Part shown: piece by piece, positions 1 to 12,419 of the stretch | How positions within the stretch are numbered: position 1 is the first letter of the stretch | Layout of the letters: the number at the start of each line of letters is the position of its first letter | Source of the DNA: Eulemur rufifrons | Taxonomy: Eukaryota > Chordata > Mammalia > Primates > Lemuridae | NCBI RefSeq assembly: GCF_041146395.1 | Contig: NC_090990.1 | Span: 50,451,501 to 50,515,500, forward strand | Reading direction: 5' to 3' | DNA: 64,000 nt | The notes under the pieces: generated by a model | What the model was told of the DNA's origin: nothing | The model's input: the letters and a program-made list of their open reading frames with translations, nothing else | Database searches by the model: none | Translations under genes and position numbers: made by a program

Positions 1-76
1 TCCTAACCTCAAGCAATCCTCCCTTGTGGGCCTCCCAAAGTGCTAGGATTACAGGTGGGAGCCACCCCACCTGGCC
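1..76 (-). mobile_element. Alu, 5' part, antisense, cut by window edge
   Basis: The + strand reads CCTCCCAAAGTGCTAGGATT and ends ACCTGGCC, the reverse complement of an Alu 5' end (GGCC-GGTG...CCTGTAATCCTAGCACTTTGG). The rest of the element lies left of position 1. Confidence 0.9.
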
Positions 77-1684
77 TTAAGCAGCAATTTCTTGAAGCCA
101 TCACTAGTTGAGTAAGAACTAGTGTTCTCAGATCAATCTCATTTCCCTAATTGCCTTTGAGCTACTGGAAGCTGGCACCATATTTCTTAATAAATATTTT
201 ATGTAATTAATAGATTTTATTATTGGCAGGGCTACTTATGAATTGGAGCATGTATGTATTATTAAGAGAGGACTTGATTATCTCTTATGATAACATTTTT
301 TTAAAAATGGAGAAGTTAGTCTGGAAAATATTGAGCTAGTAGAATAATTTGTATACCCAAAGTGTATACTAGGTGCATAGTGGGGCAACATCAATGCAAA
401 GTTGTTCCTCCCACCCCCATTGTCCCTTATAATGTCTGCATACAAAGCACATTCCCATACTAAATTATTCACTTTTAGGGACCCCTACCTTGCTTGAAAA
501 TGACTGCACTGTAAAAAGTGACTATTACTGTTAAGAGCTGTCTTATCCCTTAGGGGGTTTTATTGGATGAAAGTTTGAGAGTGGGTCTGTGAAATTTCAT
601 CCATAATTTGAAACATAATGAAACATATACTTCATAACACTAACATTCCTATTTCTGAAGAACATTTTTATGTGTAAATAGATGGACAGAGCATTTTGTA
701 AACTTGCTAGAAATAATGTTTTCCTAATTATGAGGTGGGAGTATTAATGTAGTCTTGTTTTCCTTGTCGAGTAAATTATATGATGTAGGAACAACACAAT
801 GTGAAATTATTAAAGGGTCACACTAAAATATGTTCCCAAGCATTTGAAATAAAACTTTAAAAAAAAATGTTCCTTATCTTACAACCTCAGTAGAAAAATT
901 AAGTGTTGGTATTATTTTTTTGTTGTATACCCATTTCTTTAGTGAAATGTTTACAACCCAAGAAAGGATCTCAAGCAATAAATAAAATAACTTACAAAAT
1001 AAAGTTCTCAGAAAAATTAGAGATTTCTACCAAAGGAACATGAAGAGAAATACTCATGACGTTTCCATCTCTGACACCATCAATACCAAGGGATGAGAAT
1101 AACTTCTTCTGTGTGTGATCATTGGCCTTCTCCTTTGGGCTTGGTGCCCTACAGAAGGCATTCCAATCCCTTTTCACTGGTAGTATTTGGTGGCAAATCC
1201 TGGTTCTTCTTTATGAAGCTAGCTTTCCAGCATTGATCAGAGCAGAGGGCAAGAGATGGCTCGGTATCCACACCACCACTCACAGCCCTTGTTGGAGAAA
1301 TGCATCTGTGCTGTCTGTGGCAGGTATCAAGGGGGGTTTGTAAAAGGTCTTTGGTCCCACACCATTCATTCCTTCATTTGTGTATTCAACAGCCATTTCT
1401 TAAGTACCTCCACTCTGACAGACATGGCGCTAAGCACTGGAGTAAAAAATATGAAAGAGATTCAAACCTAAGTATCATCTGACTCCATTCCTTAGTTAAT
1501 ACAGGTATAGCAATGGAGATAGGAAAGAACCCAAGAACGCGATTTACCATTACCTCTATCCAGTCTCAACTCAGACGGCACCATCTGAGAAGGATGGATG
1601 GTGTCCACTGGTGCGGTGCAATAGACAACCTACATGGTTGCATAAAGCAGAACTATTGACAACCCAAACTAAAGAAGCACTATT
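77..1684. other. Unassigned intronic sequence
   Basis: AT-rich sequence with no repeat or gene I can name. The overlapping ORFs around 1122-1482 have no recognisable domain and no splice context. 1360-1450 (CATTCCTTCATTTG then ATTCAACAGCCATTTCTT) resembles an antisense L2 3' end. Confidence 0.5.
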
Positions 1685-1880
1685 CTCTCTGTCTCTACCA
1701 TGTTATGTTTTATTTTCTTCATAGCACTTGTCGTTACCTGAAATTATCTCATTTGATTTATTTTTTGTCCATCCTCCCCCAGGGACTTTGTCTTGTGCAT
1801 TGCTGTATTCTCAGGCAGAGAATAGTGCCTTGTTTCATGGTAGGTGCTTAATAAAAACATCTGTTGAGTAAATAAATGAC
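1685..1880 (+). repeat. L2 LINE 3' end, sense
   Basis: Carries the L2 3' order: TTTTCTTCATAGCACTTGTC, CTGAAATTATCTCATTTG, CAGGGACTTTGTCTTGTG, then AGGTGCTTAATAAA and the terminal TGAGTAAATAAATGA. Confidence 0.8.
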
Positions 1881-2944
1881 CATCACCATTAACATAAAAC
1901 CACACATGAAAGTCAGATTTTTTTCCATCTCCAAAAGATCTGCAAGGTGTCTAAATCTTAGAGGCACCTCAGAGGTCTACCCCACATCTTCATTTCAGCA
2001 AGAAAAGACTGAGGTATGGGGGCAGGATACAGGGAGTCCCTGTTTCATTTCAATCAGTTTCCCATGGAGCAGGATCTAGCAGCCAGATCTCCAGAATTCC
2101 AAAGCTCTTCAGTATTCCTGTGCTACCTCTAGTTAAGCCTTTCTGTAGGGAAGCAGATTTGGATTATTGCCATGAATGTAATTTTCAAAGCTCCTGAGAG
2201 GAAGAGAAAGTGATGGGTAGCTGCTTCTAGAGTTCAGATGAGCTAAACATCAAAATTCTCCTTCCTGATCTTTGACAGGGCAGTCATAGCCTTTGGAACT
2301 GGATTCTCAGGGCAAAACTATAATATTCTGCTGTGGCCAGAGGACATCTGCCTGCCTTCAGCTAGGACAGGGGCTCTATATCATGCTGGCTGTGATTTTG
2401 CACAGTTAAGTCCTTCATTAGAAATCAGGACTGGCTGCAGCTTGCAGTCATTAATTATATAAAGGTGGGTCACTGTCATTACGAGTAAAAATGCATGCCC
2501 CTTTTCCACTTCCTCATCTAAGGGGACCAGATAGTACATTGAGGTGATGGCCGGTATGAGTACATAAGTAAATGGGTAAATGGTTATTTATTTTTATCAA
2601 AATGATAAGCAAGCATTTGAAAACATTAGTTTCTGAGTACAATGGAGGGGAATATTTTCCAACAGAGCTGTAAAGAAACAGCAATTTTCCATGAATGCAT
2701 TTCCCCCTTAACATACGCACACTCTCTATACAAATTTACACCTTATTATAGATGCAACATTTCTCATAAGCAAAACTCCTGGGATGGAGTTCCTGGGATA
2801 CAGCAGGGAGGGGGGTGGTGCTAGGAAAAAGAGCTTAGAACTCCATTTGGGAGCTCCACCGAGGCCTTCACCTGCCAGAGTTTTTAATCCAAATGGAAGT
2901 GGCTTTTTGTTAGATGAGAGATACAATCTCTGAGATCTTTACAT
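1881..2944. other. Unassigned intronic sequence
   Basis: No recognised gene or repeat. The ORF track of this stretch gives only short frames on both strands without motifs. Confidence 0.5.
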
Positions 2945-3115
2945 ACTTTCCAAAAATATTTGTTGTGTGCATTCTGGTATGAGACTCAACTCTAGGCCCT
3001 GGGAATGCAAAACTCAATAGAGGCTTAGTTCCTATTTCAAGAAGTCACAGTCTTGTGGAGGGAGAGATAAGTAAACTGAGGAACACAGTCCAGGGTGGCA
3101 GGTTCTGAGATCATG
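2945..3115 (-). repeat. L2 LINE fragment, antisense
   Basis: Reads ATATTTGTTGTGTGCATTC, then CTAGGCCCTGGGAATGCAAA, then AAGTCACAGTCTTGTGGAGG, the reverse complement of the L2 3' region. Confidence 0.65.
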
Positions 3116-4324
3116 AAGGGGTTTCTGCGGACATAGAGGAGAGGACCTAGGCACAGATTGCAGGATGTAAGGGGAAAAAAAAGGTCACATTTCAGGATTT
3201 TTCAAATTTGCACATTTTAGAGCCTCTATTTTCTCATCTTTGAAATGGAGCAAAGAGAATTAGCCTACCAGGTGTTGTGAGATTTCAATGATGTAGAAGA
3301 GATTCCGCAAGTAATTTTTAAGAAAGAAAAGCAAACTCGAGACGGCAGAGTTCTTGCCTTTCCGAAGGGCGGTGAGCCACTCTGCTGACCTGTGGGTTTA
3401 AACCTCTTTTGTAGAGTTCACAGTCCTTTCAGTGGGGTTATTAGTTAGAATAAACCAAAGAAGTCCATCTAGAGAATGACTGAGTTGAAAAAGAAAAATC
3501 TACTCTGGTTCAGAAATGAATTACTCCTAAGATGTTGCTTGTGAGTCTTTGTTGCGGCAATTGGAGTTTGCACAGGTAATTGGAAATCAGGAAACAACCA
3601 CCCTGGGGACAATTGCAGACAATTCTGCGACCACCTGGCTTAACTTGAATTCTTGGAAGTAGAGCTTCTCTTGGTTTAATCAAAGGTTTCATGTATACCT
3701 TGTGGTTCTGCTCTTTATCCCTGATTTTTCCTCCCAGGCTTATGAATAAGGCTTCAGTCATATTTCTCTCTCCAGGCCTGTCAGGCAGCCCCACCTGCTG
3801 GGACCGGAGGCTGGGCGTGCAGCCTGGGGACACCGTGGCAGTCTTCTGCCATCTGCTGGCTTCCTCCAGTCACCAGCTCCAGCTCCTCCTGGCGCTGGCT
3901 TTGCAAGGATTCCTAGGGAATGGAAACCACCAGGAGAGAAAGTGCCTGGCAGAGAACCTTCCTGCTTTTATTGAATAACAAAGAGATGAGAAGACGATGG
4001 CATTCAGAAGCTGGCATGAGAGGGCTCTTCCCTCATGGGGGGGTTTGTGTAAGGATGTGACCATCTCAAACAGCTAAGCCAGTGATATTTCTATGCAGGT
4101 TTGTTTTGCTCAGAGAGCACACAGCAGTGCTTTTGAAAAATTTATTTTATTTTTAGATCATTGCCTTACAAAGCTGATCAAATAAATTAATGCCACATCT
4201 CTGTAGATTCATGTACAGGGAACAGCAGAGACCCATGCCAGTGGGAATTGAGGTGAGGGAAGAGAGTCAGAAAGAGGGAAGGGGTAGGAGACACATTTTA
4301 AAGTCACAGAATTCTTTACTTGGT
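3116..4324. other. Unassigned intronic sequence
   Basis: Contains overlapping ORFs on both strands at 3510-3978 (107 and 95 codons) around a locally GC-rich patch (3780-3900), without motifs, coding bias or splice signals I can support. No repeat identified. Confidence 0.5.
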
Positions 4325-4800
4325 CGGTCGACATTTTTTGAAGACCTACTATTTCCAAGGCTCTGACCCAGATGCCTGGGGTATAAAAATGAGTACTATT
4401 GAGTCACTTCTCTCTTGGAGATCACAATCTATGGGGAGAAGCTAAATAAACAGAGAATTAATTAGAGAGGTGCAGTACTGCGGCCAAGTGCTGTGGTAAA
4501 GGAGCATGTATCAAAATCTAATCGGAGCTGCAGTGTCAGAGAGAACTCACTGGAGGAGGTGACGTGAGCTGAGTTTTGAAGATAGTGATTTATTGGAGAC
4601 AGTGGTGGAAAGGGTATTCCAGTCACCGGGGCACCATTGCCACCACCAACCACCCACCACCACTGCCTCAGGGAGCTGAGAATGCTAGACACAAAACAGA
4701 AGAAAGTTGTTAAAACATTGCATTTTAGACAACAAGCAATTGATTGAGTCCAGGGGCATGAGCAGAGGCAGGGGGAAGCAGGCAGATCCAAGCGAGAAGG
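4325..4800 (-). repeat. L2 LINE fragment, antisense
   Basis: Order is antisense L2: GACCTACTATTTCCAAGG, GATCACAATCTATGGGGAGA, TGGAGGAGGTGACGTGAGCT, GGTATTCCAGTCACCGGGGC and AGCAGAGGCAGG. An internal CCACC-rich stretch (4636-4662) is a local simple repeat. Confidence 0.7.
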
Positions 4801-5037
4801 CAGCATAAATAATCCCAGAGATCAGGGAGCAGGATTGGGAGGGGTCTCCCATCCTAGAAAAAAGGCCACTTTCAATGCCGTGTTTCTATCTGTGTGTTGG
4901 ATATGGGCAACCCCTTCCAGGCTGGTGTAAGTCACAGTCAAATATTCCGAAACTCGTAACATCCTCCTTTAATCTATCTGAAACTTCTGTGTGACTTCAT
5001 CTAAATGCTGAGGTACCTCTAAGCTCAAAGATATCAA

Positions 5038-5330
5038 CTGCAGCATTATTTAGACTCATAAATATGATGACCAAGAGGAGGGAAAATGCTTAAGAAAATT
5101 GTAGTACACCTACTGAATGAACCATTAAAGAGCCCATGGAAAAATGATAATTTTGCAAACTGCAGTACGTGACAAATACTTATAAAAAACCATCAAGATC
5201 CAAAACTGCAGGAAAAAAAATAGAAGAAAAAATGCTAAACTGCTAGTGATGTTACTGTTTTTCCCTGTTGTCTACATTTTATATAACTCTCTTATATTGC
5301 TTTAATAATGATTTTTTACATATAAAGAAG
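5038..5330 (+). repeat. Old L1 (L1M/L1ME type) 3' fragment, sense
   Basis: Starts GCAGCATTATTTA, continues AATGAACCATTAAAGAG and ATACTTATAAAAAACCATC, then CTACATTTTATATAACTC and ends in AT-rich 3' UTR, the layout of old L1 3' ends. Divergence is high. Confidence 0.5.
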
Positions 5331-7049
5331 CCTAAAGGTGAAATGTGTGTCCTGTTTAAGGCAGAGGCAAAAATTACCCTAAACAAATAATGACCCTATT
5401 TATGTGTTTGTTTCTGCTATTTCAGATTCCCTCTTCTTCCTAATTGTATTTCAGTTTGTGTGATATATTCATTTTGCTTGTTAAGTCTGTCCTCAGCCTT
5501 CCCCTTGCCCACACCCCTCCTCGCTCCCTGGATCTGTGGGACGTATTGTGATGTCTGCCCGCTAATTTTGCTGTGACTGGGGCTGGTGTCTGGTTGGTGA
5601 TTCATGTTTGTTCCCAAGTTGTACATCTGTGTTGGTTGCTTTGAAACAGTGCCCCAGGGAATATGAAAGGCCATTTGTCTCACTAAGACTGCTTCTTTGC
5701 ACCAGAGACTTCTTCCCTGTCTTCTGCTGAATTCCAGCAAGCTCTCTCCTGTGAGTTTAGGCAGGGTAAGGAAGAAAGAAAACAAAACCAAAGAGGGGCA
5801 GTAAGGAGAGAGTTTGGGAGTCAGAGTCTAGTCCCAGCTTATGTGGCAGGCGTGAATGTCCTGGATACTAACACTAAGGACAGAATGCCTGTGATACTCA
5901 CTTTAAGGGAAATGCTTGGTGGACTTACCCTCTGCCCACTAGGAATGCCTTTAGCAAAAAGGAGGGTAGAGTGAGCCCTGGTGGAAACCCTCAATGGAAA
6001 AATTTCTGAGAGCTTGGTGGGCATACCCACTTGGCACCTCTTCTAAGATTTTAGCACAGATACACACAGCAGTGATATTCATAATATTTAATGACTGGTG
6101 CTGCATGAGCACCTACCAATTAAATGGACACAGGCCATCGTGCTTCCAGACGTCAACCCCTTAGTTACCAGATCACCAGCAAGCTCAACCGATCCTGGAA
6201 AGCCCGGGGCAGTGGCTGGATGCCAACTGTTAAAAAAGTATTGCAATGTTTTAATATCCAGAAAGGCTGTATGAATACATACCAGATGAATAACGACATG
6301 AATACACATGAAATTTTGAAGCTTATGCCCACTGTTAAGCTTTGTGTAATCCCTCTTTCACCTTTTAAGAGCCTACTTTCTTTGTCCTTAAGAAGGGTAC
6401 AGGGCCAGCATCAGGACCTACTGGTTCTACAGGATTTGGGTGGCATAAAAGAGCCCTTATCCACAAAGGTGCTCTTTATTTTGCTCAACAACTAGTATAG
6501 TAGAGCTTACCCAAAGGAAGTTTGCAAGTTAGCTTCATTATATTTTTCACTTGCTGCAATGGATGTGGCTTACAACATAGCTCTACCTCCAGCAGGCTGG
6601 CAAACAGGCTGGCATGAGTGATTGCCCACCCGCCTGCCTGCCCGCAGACTTTGAAAGGCAGCCTCATCCCAGACCATCAGCCTGCTGAGAAAAATCCATC
6701 TGCAGTACCTTGAAAGCTCAAATCCGTACTGGATTGTTATGGCTCTTCCTTGTCCTTTTACCCAGAGATTCTCACTTGCTGCTTATCAGACACCTGGAGT
6801 TTGTGAGTTGTCTAAAAGCTGCTTCTCAGAATGGTCTCCCAGAAAGCGTTATAACCCTGCAGCCTGACATTTCATTTCTTCTTTTCCTGTTTCAAGGAAA
6901 CCTACAGCTTCAGGATAATTTTCTGTCACCCTTGTCTTCATTCAAGTCAGCAGCCAAGGTTGCTCATGGTCGGATTGACTCTTTACATACCAACCATAAT
7001 TTTTGTTTGAATCCAGGGACTGAAGGGAACCCTGTGATTAGGGAAGGCT
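5331..7049. other. Unassigned intronic sequence
   Basis: No gene or repeat recognised with confidence. ORFs at 5417-5791 (-) and 6124-6495 (+) exceed 120 codons but show no domain, signal or paired splice sites. The phrase GGGGCAGTGGCTGGATGCCA (6208-6227) may belong to an old DNA transposon. Confidence 0.45.
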
Positions 7050-7262
7050 GAGCTTGTAAAGAAATTACTTGGAAGACTTGGGTCTTCCAATTCTTGCTTT
7101 ACAAGTTACTACTGGCCTGTGACTTTGAACAAGGTTTTTACCTCTCCCTAAGCCTCACTTACCTCAAATGTAGAGTGGGATCGTGTTATATACTTTACAG
7201 GGTTGTTACGAGTAAATGGAATAATATATCCAAAAGCCCTTTGTTAATTAAAGAAATATAAG
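7050..7262 (+). repeat. MIR SINE, sense
   Basis: Ordered MIR words: TACTACTGGCCTGTGACTTT, TTACCTCTCCCTAAGCCTCA, GGGTTGTTACGAGTAAATGG. Confidence 0.75.
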
Positions 7263-8104
7263 CAATATCCACGCAAAGAGAGCAGGTTGTAAGAACTAGT
7301 GAAAGAAAAGAAACAAGAGTGTAGAAATAAATTATGGCAGCTGGATGAGTATGAAGGAAGCTCACTGTTGTGGTCTAACTTGGAAAAGAGAGCTCCCAGC
7401 CCCCTGCCCTTTCACACTACCTCTCTGCAAAACTTTAGCTGGGGAGCAGTGAGTGTTCTAGAAAAATACTAAGGAAGAGAGTTACTGTCAACTTGAGGCT
7501 AAGGCAGGTGGTGTGTGCAAGGAAAATGCACATGGGATGATGACGGAGAGCTGAGAAGGACATAGTGCCCAGGATAATACCAGGATGGGGAGAGAGAAAG
7601 CAAGAGACAAAATATCTGCTGCTCCCATCTGTGTGTTCAGTGATCAGAGCTTGTTCCAATGATTCTAGACTTGAATCCCCTTCTCAGAGTGAGGGAGACT
7701 GATTGGAAACCTCAACGGCACTTTTCTGTAGAAGCCAGTGAATGCATCCTCCTCTAGAGACAGAGCTCTGCAGCCTTGGAGAGTAATTTGGTGTTATAAG
7801 ATTAATTAAGTCATTTTCTGTGGTTAAACTTGTATATGAATATTAAATCTCAGGCTGGGCCTCCCATCTAATCAGCCAGTGGAAGTTTTCAGGATAACAC
7901 CTTGTTCCCGAAACATTTAGAAATATGCATGTTGTATCATTAATGAGGTTGCGATGTATTTATTTCTGGCAGGAAGAAGTCTTCCAGCTCTGAAGGCTCA
8001 TTCGCATGATAGTTCAGCACCTACAGATGTGCTAGATGCCCCCTCTGGAGTGGCTTTTTATTACCAAATTATTTTATACTCGGCTTGTATTCTGAATTTG
8101 TCAG
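7263..8104. other. Intronic sequence, mostly unassigned
   Basis: 7780-8040 is repeat-free and has homeodomain-type TTAATTAAG and several AT-rich motifs close upstream of an exon. It could be a conserved element, but this cannot be shown from one sequence. Confidence 0.4.
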
Positions 8105-8365
8105 GTTGCTCATGCTGCTGAATGGCCAGGGTGTTTGCTCCTGGGTTCAATTTCTGGCTCCACCAGTTGCTACTGGTGGACTCAGGTAAATGGCTGAACT
8201 TCTGTGGGACTCAGTTTCCTATATACAAAGTGGGAATAATCATGACTACAACTCAGAGGTGCTTTGAAGATTCAAACTTTCCAGGATGTGTAAAGTTTTA
8301 CGTAAAGTGCCCGGCACTGAGTACCTGCCACATGTCGGTTCTCAATGTATGTTACATGTCCTCCT
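8105..8365 (+). repeat. MIR SINE, sense, next to PDE4B exon
   Basis: Near-full MIR: GGGTTCAATTTCTGGCTCCA, CCAGTTGCTACTGGTGGACT, GGACTCAGTTTCCTATATAC, GTAAAGTGCCCGGCACTGAG. It ends about 44 bp before the exon at 8409, so the polypyrimidine tract and branch point abut the SINE. Confidence 0.8.
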
Positions 8366-8408
8366 CCAGGGCTCTCATGTGACCAGAGTTTCCTGCTTTC
8401 TCTTTAAG

Positions 8409-8603
8409 CTTTGATGTGGAAAATGGCCCTTCCCCGGGTCGGAGCCCGCTGGACCCCCAGGCCAGCTCCTCCTCTGGGCTGGTGCTTCACGCCACCTTTC
8501 CTGGGCACAGCCAGCGCAGAGAGTCGTTTCTCTACAGATCAGATAGCGACTATGACTTGTCACCAAAGGCGATGTCGAGAAACTCTTCACTTCCAAGCGA
8601 GCA
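8409..8603 (+). CDS. PDE4B: PDE4B coding exon, start of UCR1 (195 bp)
   Basis: This exon encodes part of the regulatory N-terminus of the long isoforms of cAMP phosphodiesterase 4B, which hydrolyses cAMP to AMP. The acceptor is CTCTTTAAG before 8409 and the donor is GTAAGT at 8604. The exon opens with the last base of a split codon (C, fitting the Cys before FDVENG), then 64 full codons, then CA of a Gln codon finished by the next exon. Visible motifs are [16 protein letters not shown] (residues 1-16), [20 protein letters not shown] (33-52) and [11 protein letters not shown] (54-64). RRES at residues 36-39 (Ser codon 8524-8526) is the PKA site of UCR1, known in the family to activate long PDE4 forms. 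The LHATFPG and SLPSEQ wording fits PDE4B rather than PDE4D. The segment ASSSSG reads ASSSAG in human PDE4B as I remember it. No start codon belongs here; the initiating exons lie upstream of the window. Confidence 0.96.
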
Positions 8604-8609
8604 GTAAGT

Positions 8610-9559
8610 ACAAGCTCTGTCTGGCTCCCAGTCTCGCGCTTACCTCATCTCTAACCCTGTCAGGGCAGCAGCCGTAATTGTCCCCTTTTAACCCGTGAGA
8701 AGGAGGGAGAAGAAAAATGAACATGAGCAGAGATGACAACGATGACCATCTTAAGGACATTAATGCTTTATAGCTTGAGGAATGTGTAGCTGGGGTCTCC
8801 AAGAGTATTAAAAAACCTTAGCACAGTGTTCACTTTATATCTGTTACTGATATTTTTTAGAAATTTTCATTTAGCTTCATTTCGCAAACTGCTGAATCAT
8901 TTGCAGGATGAAAACCTTAACACTTTTTACAAATCACACTTGAATTTTTGGCTGCATGTGCAGTTTGCATGAGGCTGCAGCAGAGAAGAAAAACGGTGGT
9001 TGGTTACATGCATCCTCCCCTCAGTGGCCTTTGCTGGGTGACATTTAATAAGCTGTAATCCAGCCACATGCCTATGTCCCTTCCCTGGAGCCTTAATACA
9101 ATGCCTGCTTGTTGCCTGGCTCCTTGGTGAGACACAACACACTTCACCGCCCTATTAAGCACAGCTGATATTTTTGTTTTGCTGCTATTAATTGTAAATC
9201 TCTAGTTTTTATTTAAAGAACAAGGACTGGGTTGTGTCGCTTGTTTATTCGATTTCTGAAACCAAATAAAATTGGGTGCTGGAATTCATGCCTTAAAAGG
9301 TTTCTGGGCACACATACAATTGTTTTTAATATTATATGTTATAAAAATATGAGTAGCTCCCTAAAGTCTCCAGCTTGGAAAATTCCACTGGATTCTCTTC
9401 TGCTATTGGAAAAGAAGCCAAAAATTTCACCCTCTTGTGAAGGGGCAGGGGGCATTTTAAAGCTACCAGCAAGCAAATATTCCCCAGGGCATTTCTGCCA
9501 GCAAATTTTAACAGAGTCACCCCAGCCCTAAAATATGTCAATCATTATGTGGGCCAACA
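8610..9559. other. Repeat-free intronic sequence after exon
   Basis: No transposon recognised. 8860-9230 has TAATAAGCTGTAAT, TATTAATTGTAAAT and balanced composition, in the style of a conserved intronic element. No ORF with support. Confidence 0.4.
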
Positions 9560-9740
9560 TTTTTTTTTTCAGTCATTTGGCAAATATTTACTGAATCTCT
9601 TCTATGTGCCATGCGTTGTGCCAGACTCTGGGGATAAAAGGTAAACAAAACAGCATAAAAATCACAGATGAGTTATAAGCAGACCTCATTCTCAAAAAGT
9701 TTACGTGCTCTCAGGGAGGGTATAATTAAATAAGAAAGAT
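9560..9740 (-). repeat. L2 LINE fragment, antisense
   Basis: Reads CATTTGGCAAATATTTACTG, TCTATGTGCCATGCGTTGTG, GACTCTGGGGATAAAAGG and AAAGTTTACGTGCTCTCAGG. Confidence 0.75.
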
Positions 9741-9774
9741 AAGAGGGATACACACATACACACATAATTCTGAA

Positions 9775-10010
9775 GCGGAAGAAAACTAACATTTAAATGA
9801 GAGCTCACCATGGGTGGGGGCAGGTTCATTTACATATATTATCTCTGTGAATCTTCACAGCACCCCTATCAGGTAGCTACCATCATGACCCCCCCTCTTT
9901 AAGTGATGAAACTGAGACTCTGAGAGATTGAGAAACTTACCCTGATCCCACAACCGTATCTCATGCTGTATCCCATGATGTAGCTAACAATGACCATATT
10001 CAAAACGCTT
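9775..10010 (-). repeat. MIR SINE, antisense
   Basis: Carries TTATCTCTGTGAATCTTCAC, AGCACCCCTATCAGGTAGCT, GATGAAACTGAGACTCTGAG, the reverse complement of MIR. Confidence 0.75.
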
Positions 10011-12094
10011 GAACTCTTTTCACCCATGTTCTTCAAGTTTGCAAAGTGGCGTCTCTACCACCAGGTAAAAAGAAATGACTGCAGAGTGAGGCACCTGAGG
10101 CTTGGAGGAGAGAGCGCCACCTTGCGGTGGATCCTACAGAAACCAGGCCATTTCTGACAAAGGTTTGGATGGGGGGCATTGATGGATAGTGAAAGTACTA
10201 GGAATTCTCTCCCCTACCAAGATAAAAACCTTTCTATTCTAGACTTCATCGTAGGAATGCATAAGAAATGTGGTGAGCTCAACTTAATTAGATCTTCATT
10301 CATGTAGTATTTTACAGGTAAAAGACTAATTTTGGAAGCTAGTCAATCCCCAAACTAATTCCCCAGCTAACAGTTCCCCAAACTCATGCCAAACAGTATG
10401 ACAAGTCTTAGGGTTGTTCAGAGTCTCCCTAAAAGACTCACCAAATTCTAGATAAAACTTTGATGTCCTTACTTGGAATGAAAAGGTAATAGAAATTTTG
10501 AACTTGAAGAGATCTTAAAGATCACAGTCCGGCTCAGCCCACAGCGCTGAAACAGAGATGTGGTTCTCCATGCCTCTGCATCCAGTTTTCCTGCCACCAG
10601 GGTTTTATCTGCTTTTCAATTTTGCTAACCAATAAAATTGTTTTCCTAACTTTAAGACCTACACAGTGTTGCCAGCTTTAAATTTAGGTAATTAAAATTT
10701 ATATATGTAAATTATCATTCTCACTTTTTAAAAATAAGAACTTTAAAAAAATGGGAAGGGCACACTTTCATAATAAAGAACAGCATTTCCCAAGAAAATA
10801 CAGTTGGCAACATGATACCACCCTATCAAAAATATTGATAACAGGATATATTAAGCTTTTGCATGAATAAAAATAGCACAAGATTTTGTTTTGCAAATAT
10901 TTCAGTATCACAGCAAAAACTTTTATATATTTTTCAGTTTAGGAATTTATATTTCTCAACACAACAAGAAGTAGAATCTGAATGTAGGTCTTCTGGTATT
11001 TAATTTTATCAGGACCATGTTGGAAAATCCAGTTTCAACCCAAGCATCTGGATCTAAACCAAAGTAATGCTCTTAAAACCATTGCACCTAATTATTACTT
11101 TTGGGGATGAATTGAAGTAAACAGAGGAACAGCCCTCCCAAGCTCCCCACTGCTTCTCCTGCCTTCTACCTGTGGATCCCAGAAGGAAAAGGGTGATAAC
11201 AAGTCAGGAGTCTTGATGCAAGGCCACTGCATGGGAGCTGCAGGATATGCCCGGCTCTGAAGTGCCTCATATCCAGCACAGAGCAGTCACAGATTTTTAT
11301 AAAAGGTGGAAAACTTTGCATAATTCCACTGCATTAAATCCTAGTCCTAGAGGAAACAGTGGCTGTTAAAAATTTCTCATCTGAACTCTTTCAGAAGAGT
11401 TAAGAGGAAATTATGGGCAGGGTAAGAGTGAGTGAAAAGATACTAAGAGTAAAAATGTGAACAGAAAATTAAAATTGTCTTTAACTTTTAGCAAGAAAAG
11501 AGAGATCAAAATAAGGCTTTCAAGTAAAGTAAAACAAGATCACTATTGAGTCCCATAAGGAAATTCTGATGCTTTCCTAGATGTGGCAATAGCCTGTTGG
11601 TTTCTGTTCAGTTCCTGTGTTGTAGTCATCTCTAGTGTAATGCCTTCATTTACTGAGAGGTACAGATTTCCTCATGGGAACATAAAGTACTGGAAAGTGG
11701 TGAGGTCAGTTTTATTGCCCAAAACTGTGGCAGGAACTACCATGGACAGGATGGAGTTTTGATTATCTAGCTGCAAAGCCATAGGGAAAGGAAACTCTAC
11801 GTTTTCTCATTTGGTCATCCCATTTGCAAAGCCTTACATAGACAAGGAGCTTTTTAAAGCCGCCATTTACATGAAGACTAGTGGTCTCTAGAGAGATCGA
11901 TCAGTCAAGGGAAATGATACGTAAAATCAAAAGAAAAAGCAGAAATAATATCTCACTTACATTTAAGACCTGTTTATTGATGAACTACCAAAAAAGTACA
12001 ATATAGTTTCTGAGACTTGTTAGATGTACAGCCATCACACTTCCTAGTGCTGTGGCTAAGAAGTGTGAATCTTTTTTATTGTTTCTAAATTATC
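10011..12094. other. Unassigned intronic sequence
   Basis: About 2 kb with no gene. 10495-10560 (AGAGATCTTAAAGATCACAG) may be a short MIR3 remnant. The rest, partly very AT-rich (10660-10960), was not assigned. Confidence 0.5.
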
Positions 12095-12310
12095 TTTAAA
12101 TAAATGCACACATTTATTGAGTATTTTCTATATGCTCTGTATTATTTAAAGTACTTTACATATATTAACTCATTTAATTTCCATATCCCCAATGTGGTAG
12201 ACACTGTAACTTTCATGTTTTAAAGATGAGAAACATTGGGGCACAAAGAGGTTAAGTGACTTCCCCAATAAATGAGAACCAAGGCTTGAAACCAATGAGC
12301 CTAGGTGGTA
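12095..12310 (-). repeat. MIR SINE, antisense
   Basis: TTATTGAGTATTTTCTATAT, AAGTACTTTACATATATTAA, CTCATTTAATTTCCATATCC, AAGAGGTTAAGTGACTTCCC. Confidence 0.8.
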
Positions 12311-12419
12311 AACCCTACAGATATCCAATGTATCCATAAAGAGACTCTAAATGAGGCTAAAAACTAAAAATGATGGTATTAATTTCTGCTCTACCTTTCC
12401 AGCTGTTATGAGGATCAAA

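Larger units (their letters stand above)
1..8408 (+). other. PDE4B: PDE4B intron upstream of the 195-bp exon (3' part)
   Basis: Non-coding sequence up to the CTCTTTAAG acceptor at 8400-8408. Open reading frames here are short, lack family motifs and overlap repeat remnants. The donor side of this intron lies left of the window, so its full length is unknown. Recognisable contents are an Alu end, L2, L1 and MIR fragments listed separately; the rest is unassigned unique sequence. Confidence 0.85.

Noticed and set aside
5417..5791. 124-codon open frame on -
   Set aside because: Antisense to the PDE4B intron, no domain, composition typical of a chance frame.
6124..6495. 123-codon open frame on +
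   Set aside because: No motif or homology I recognise; expected by chance in tens of kilobases of intron.
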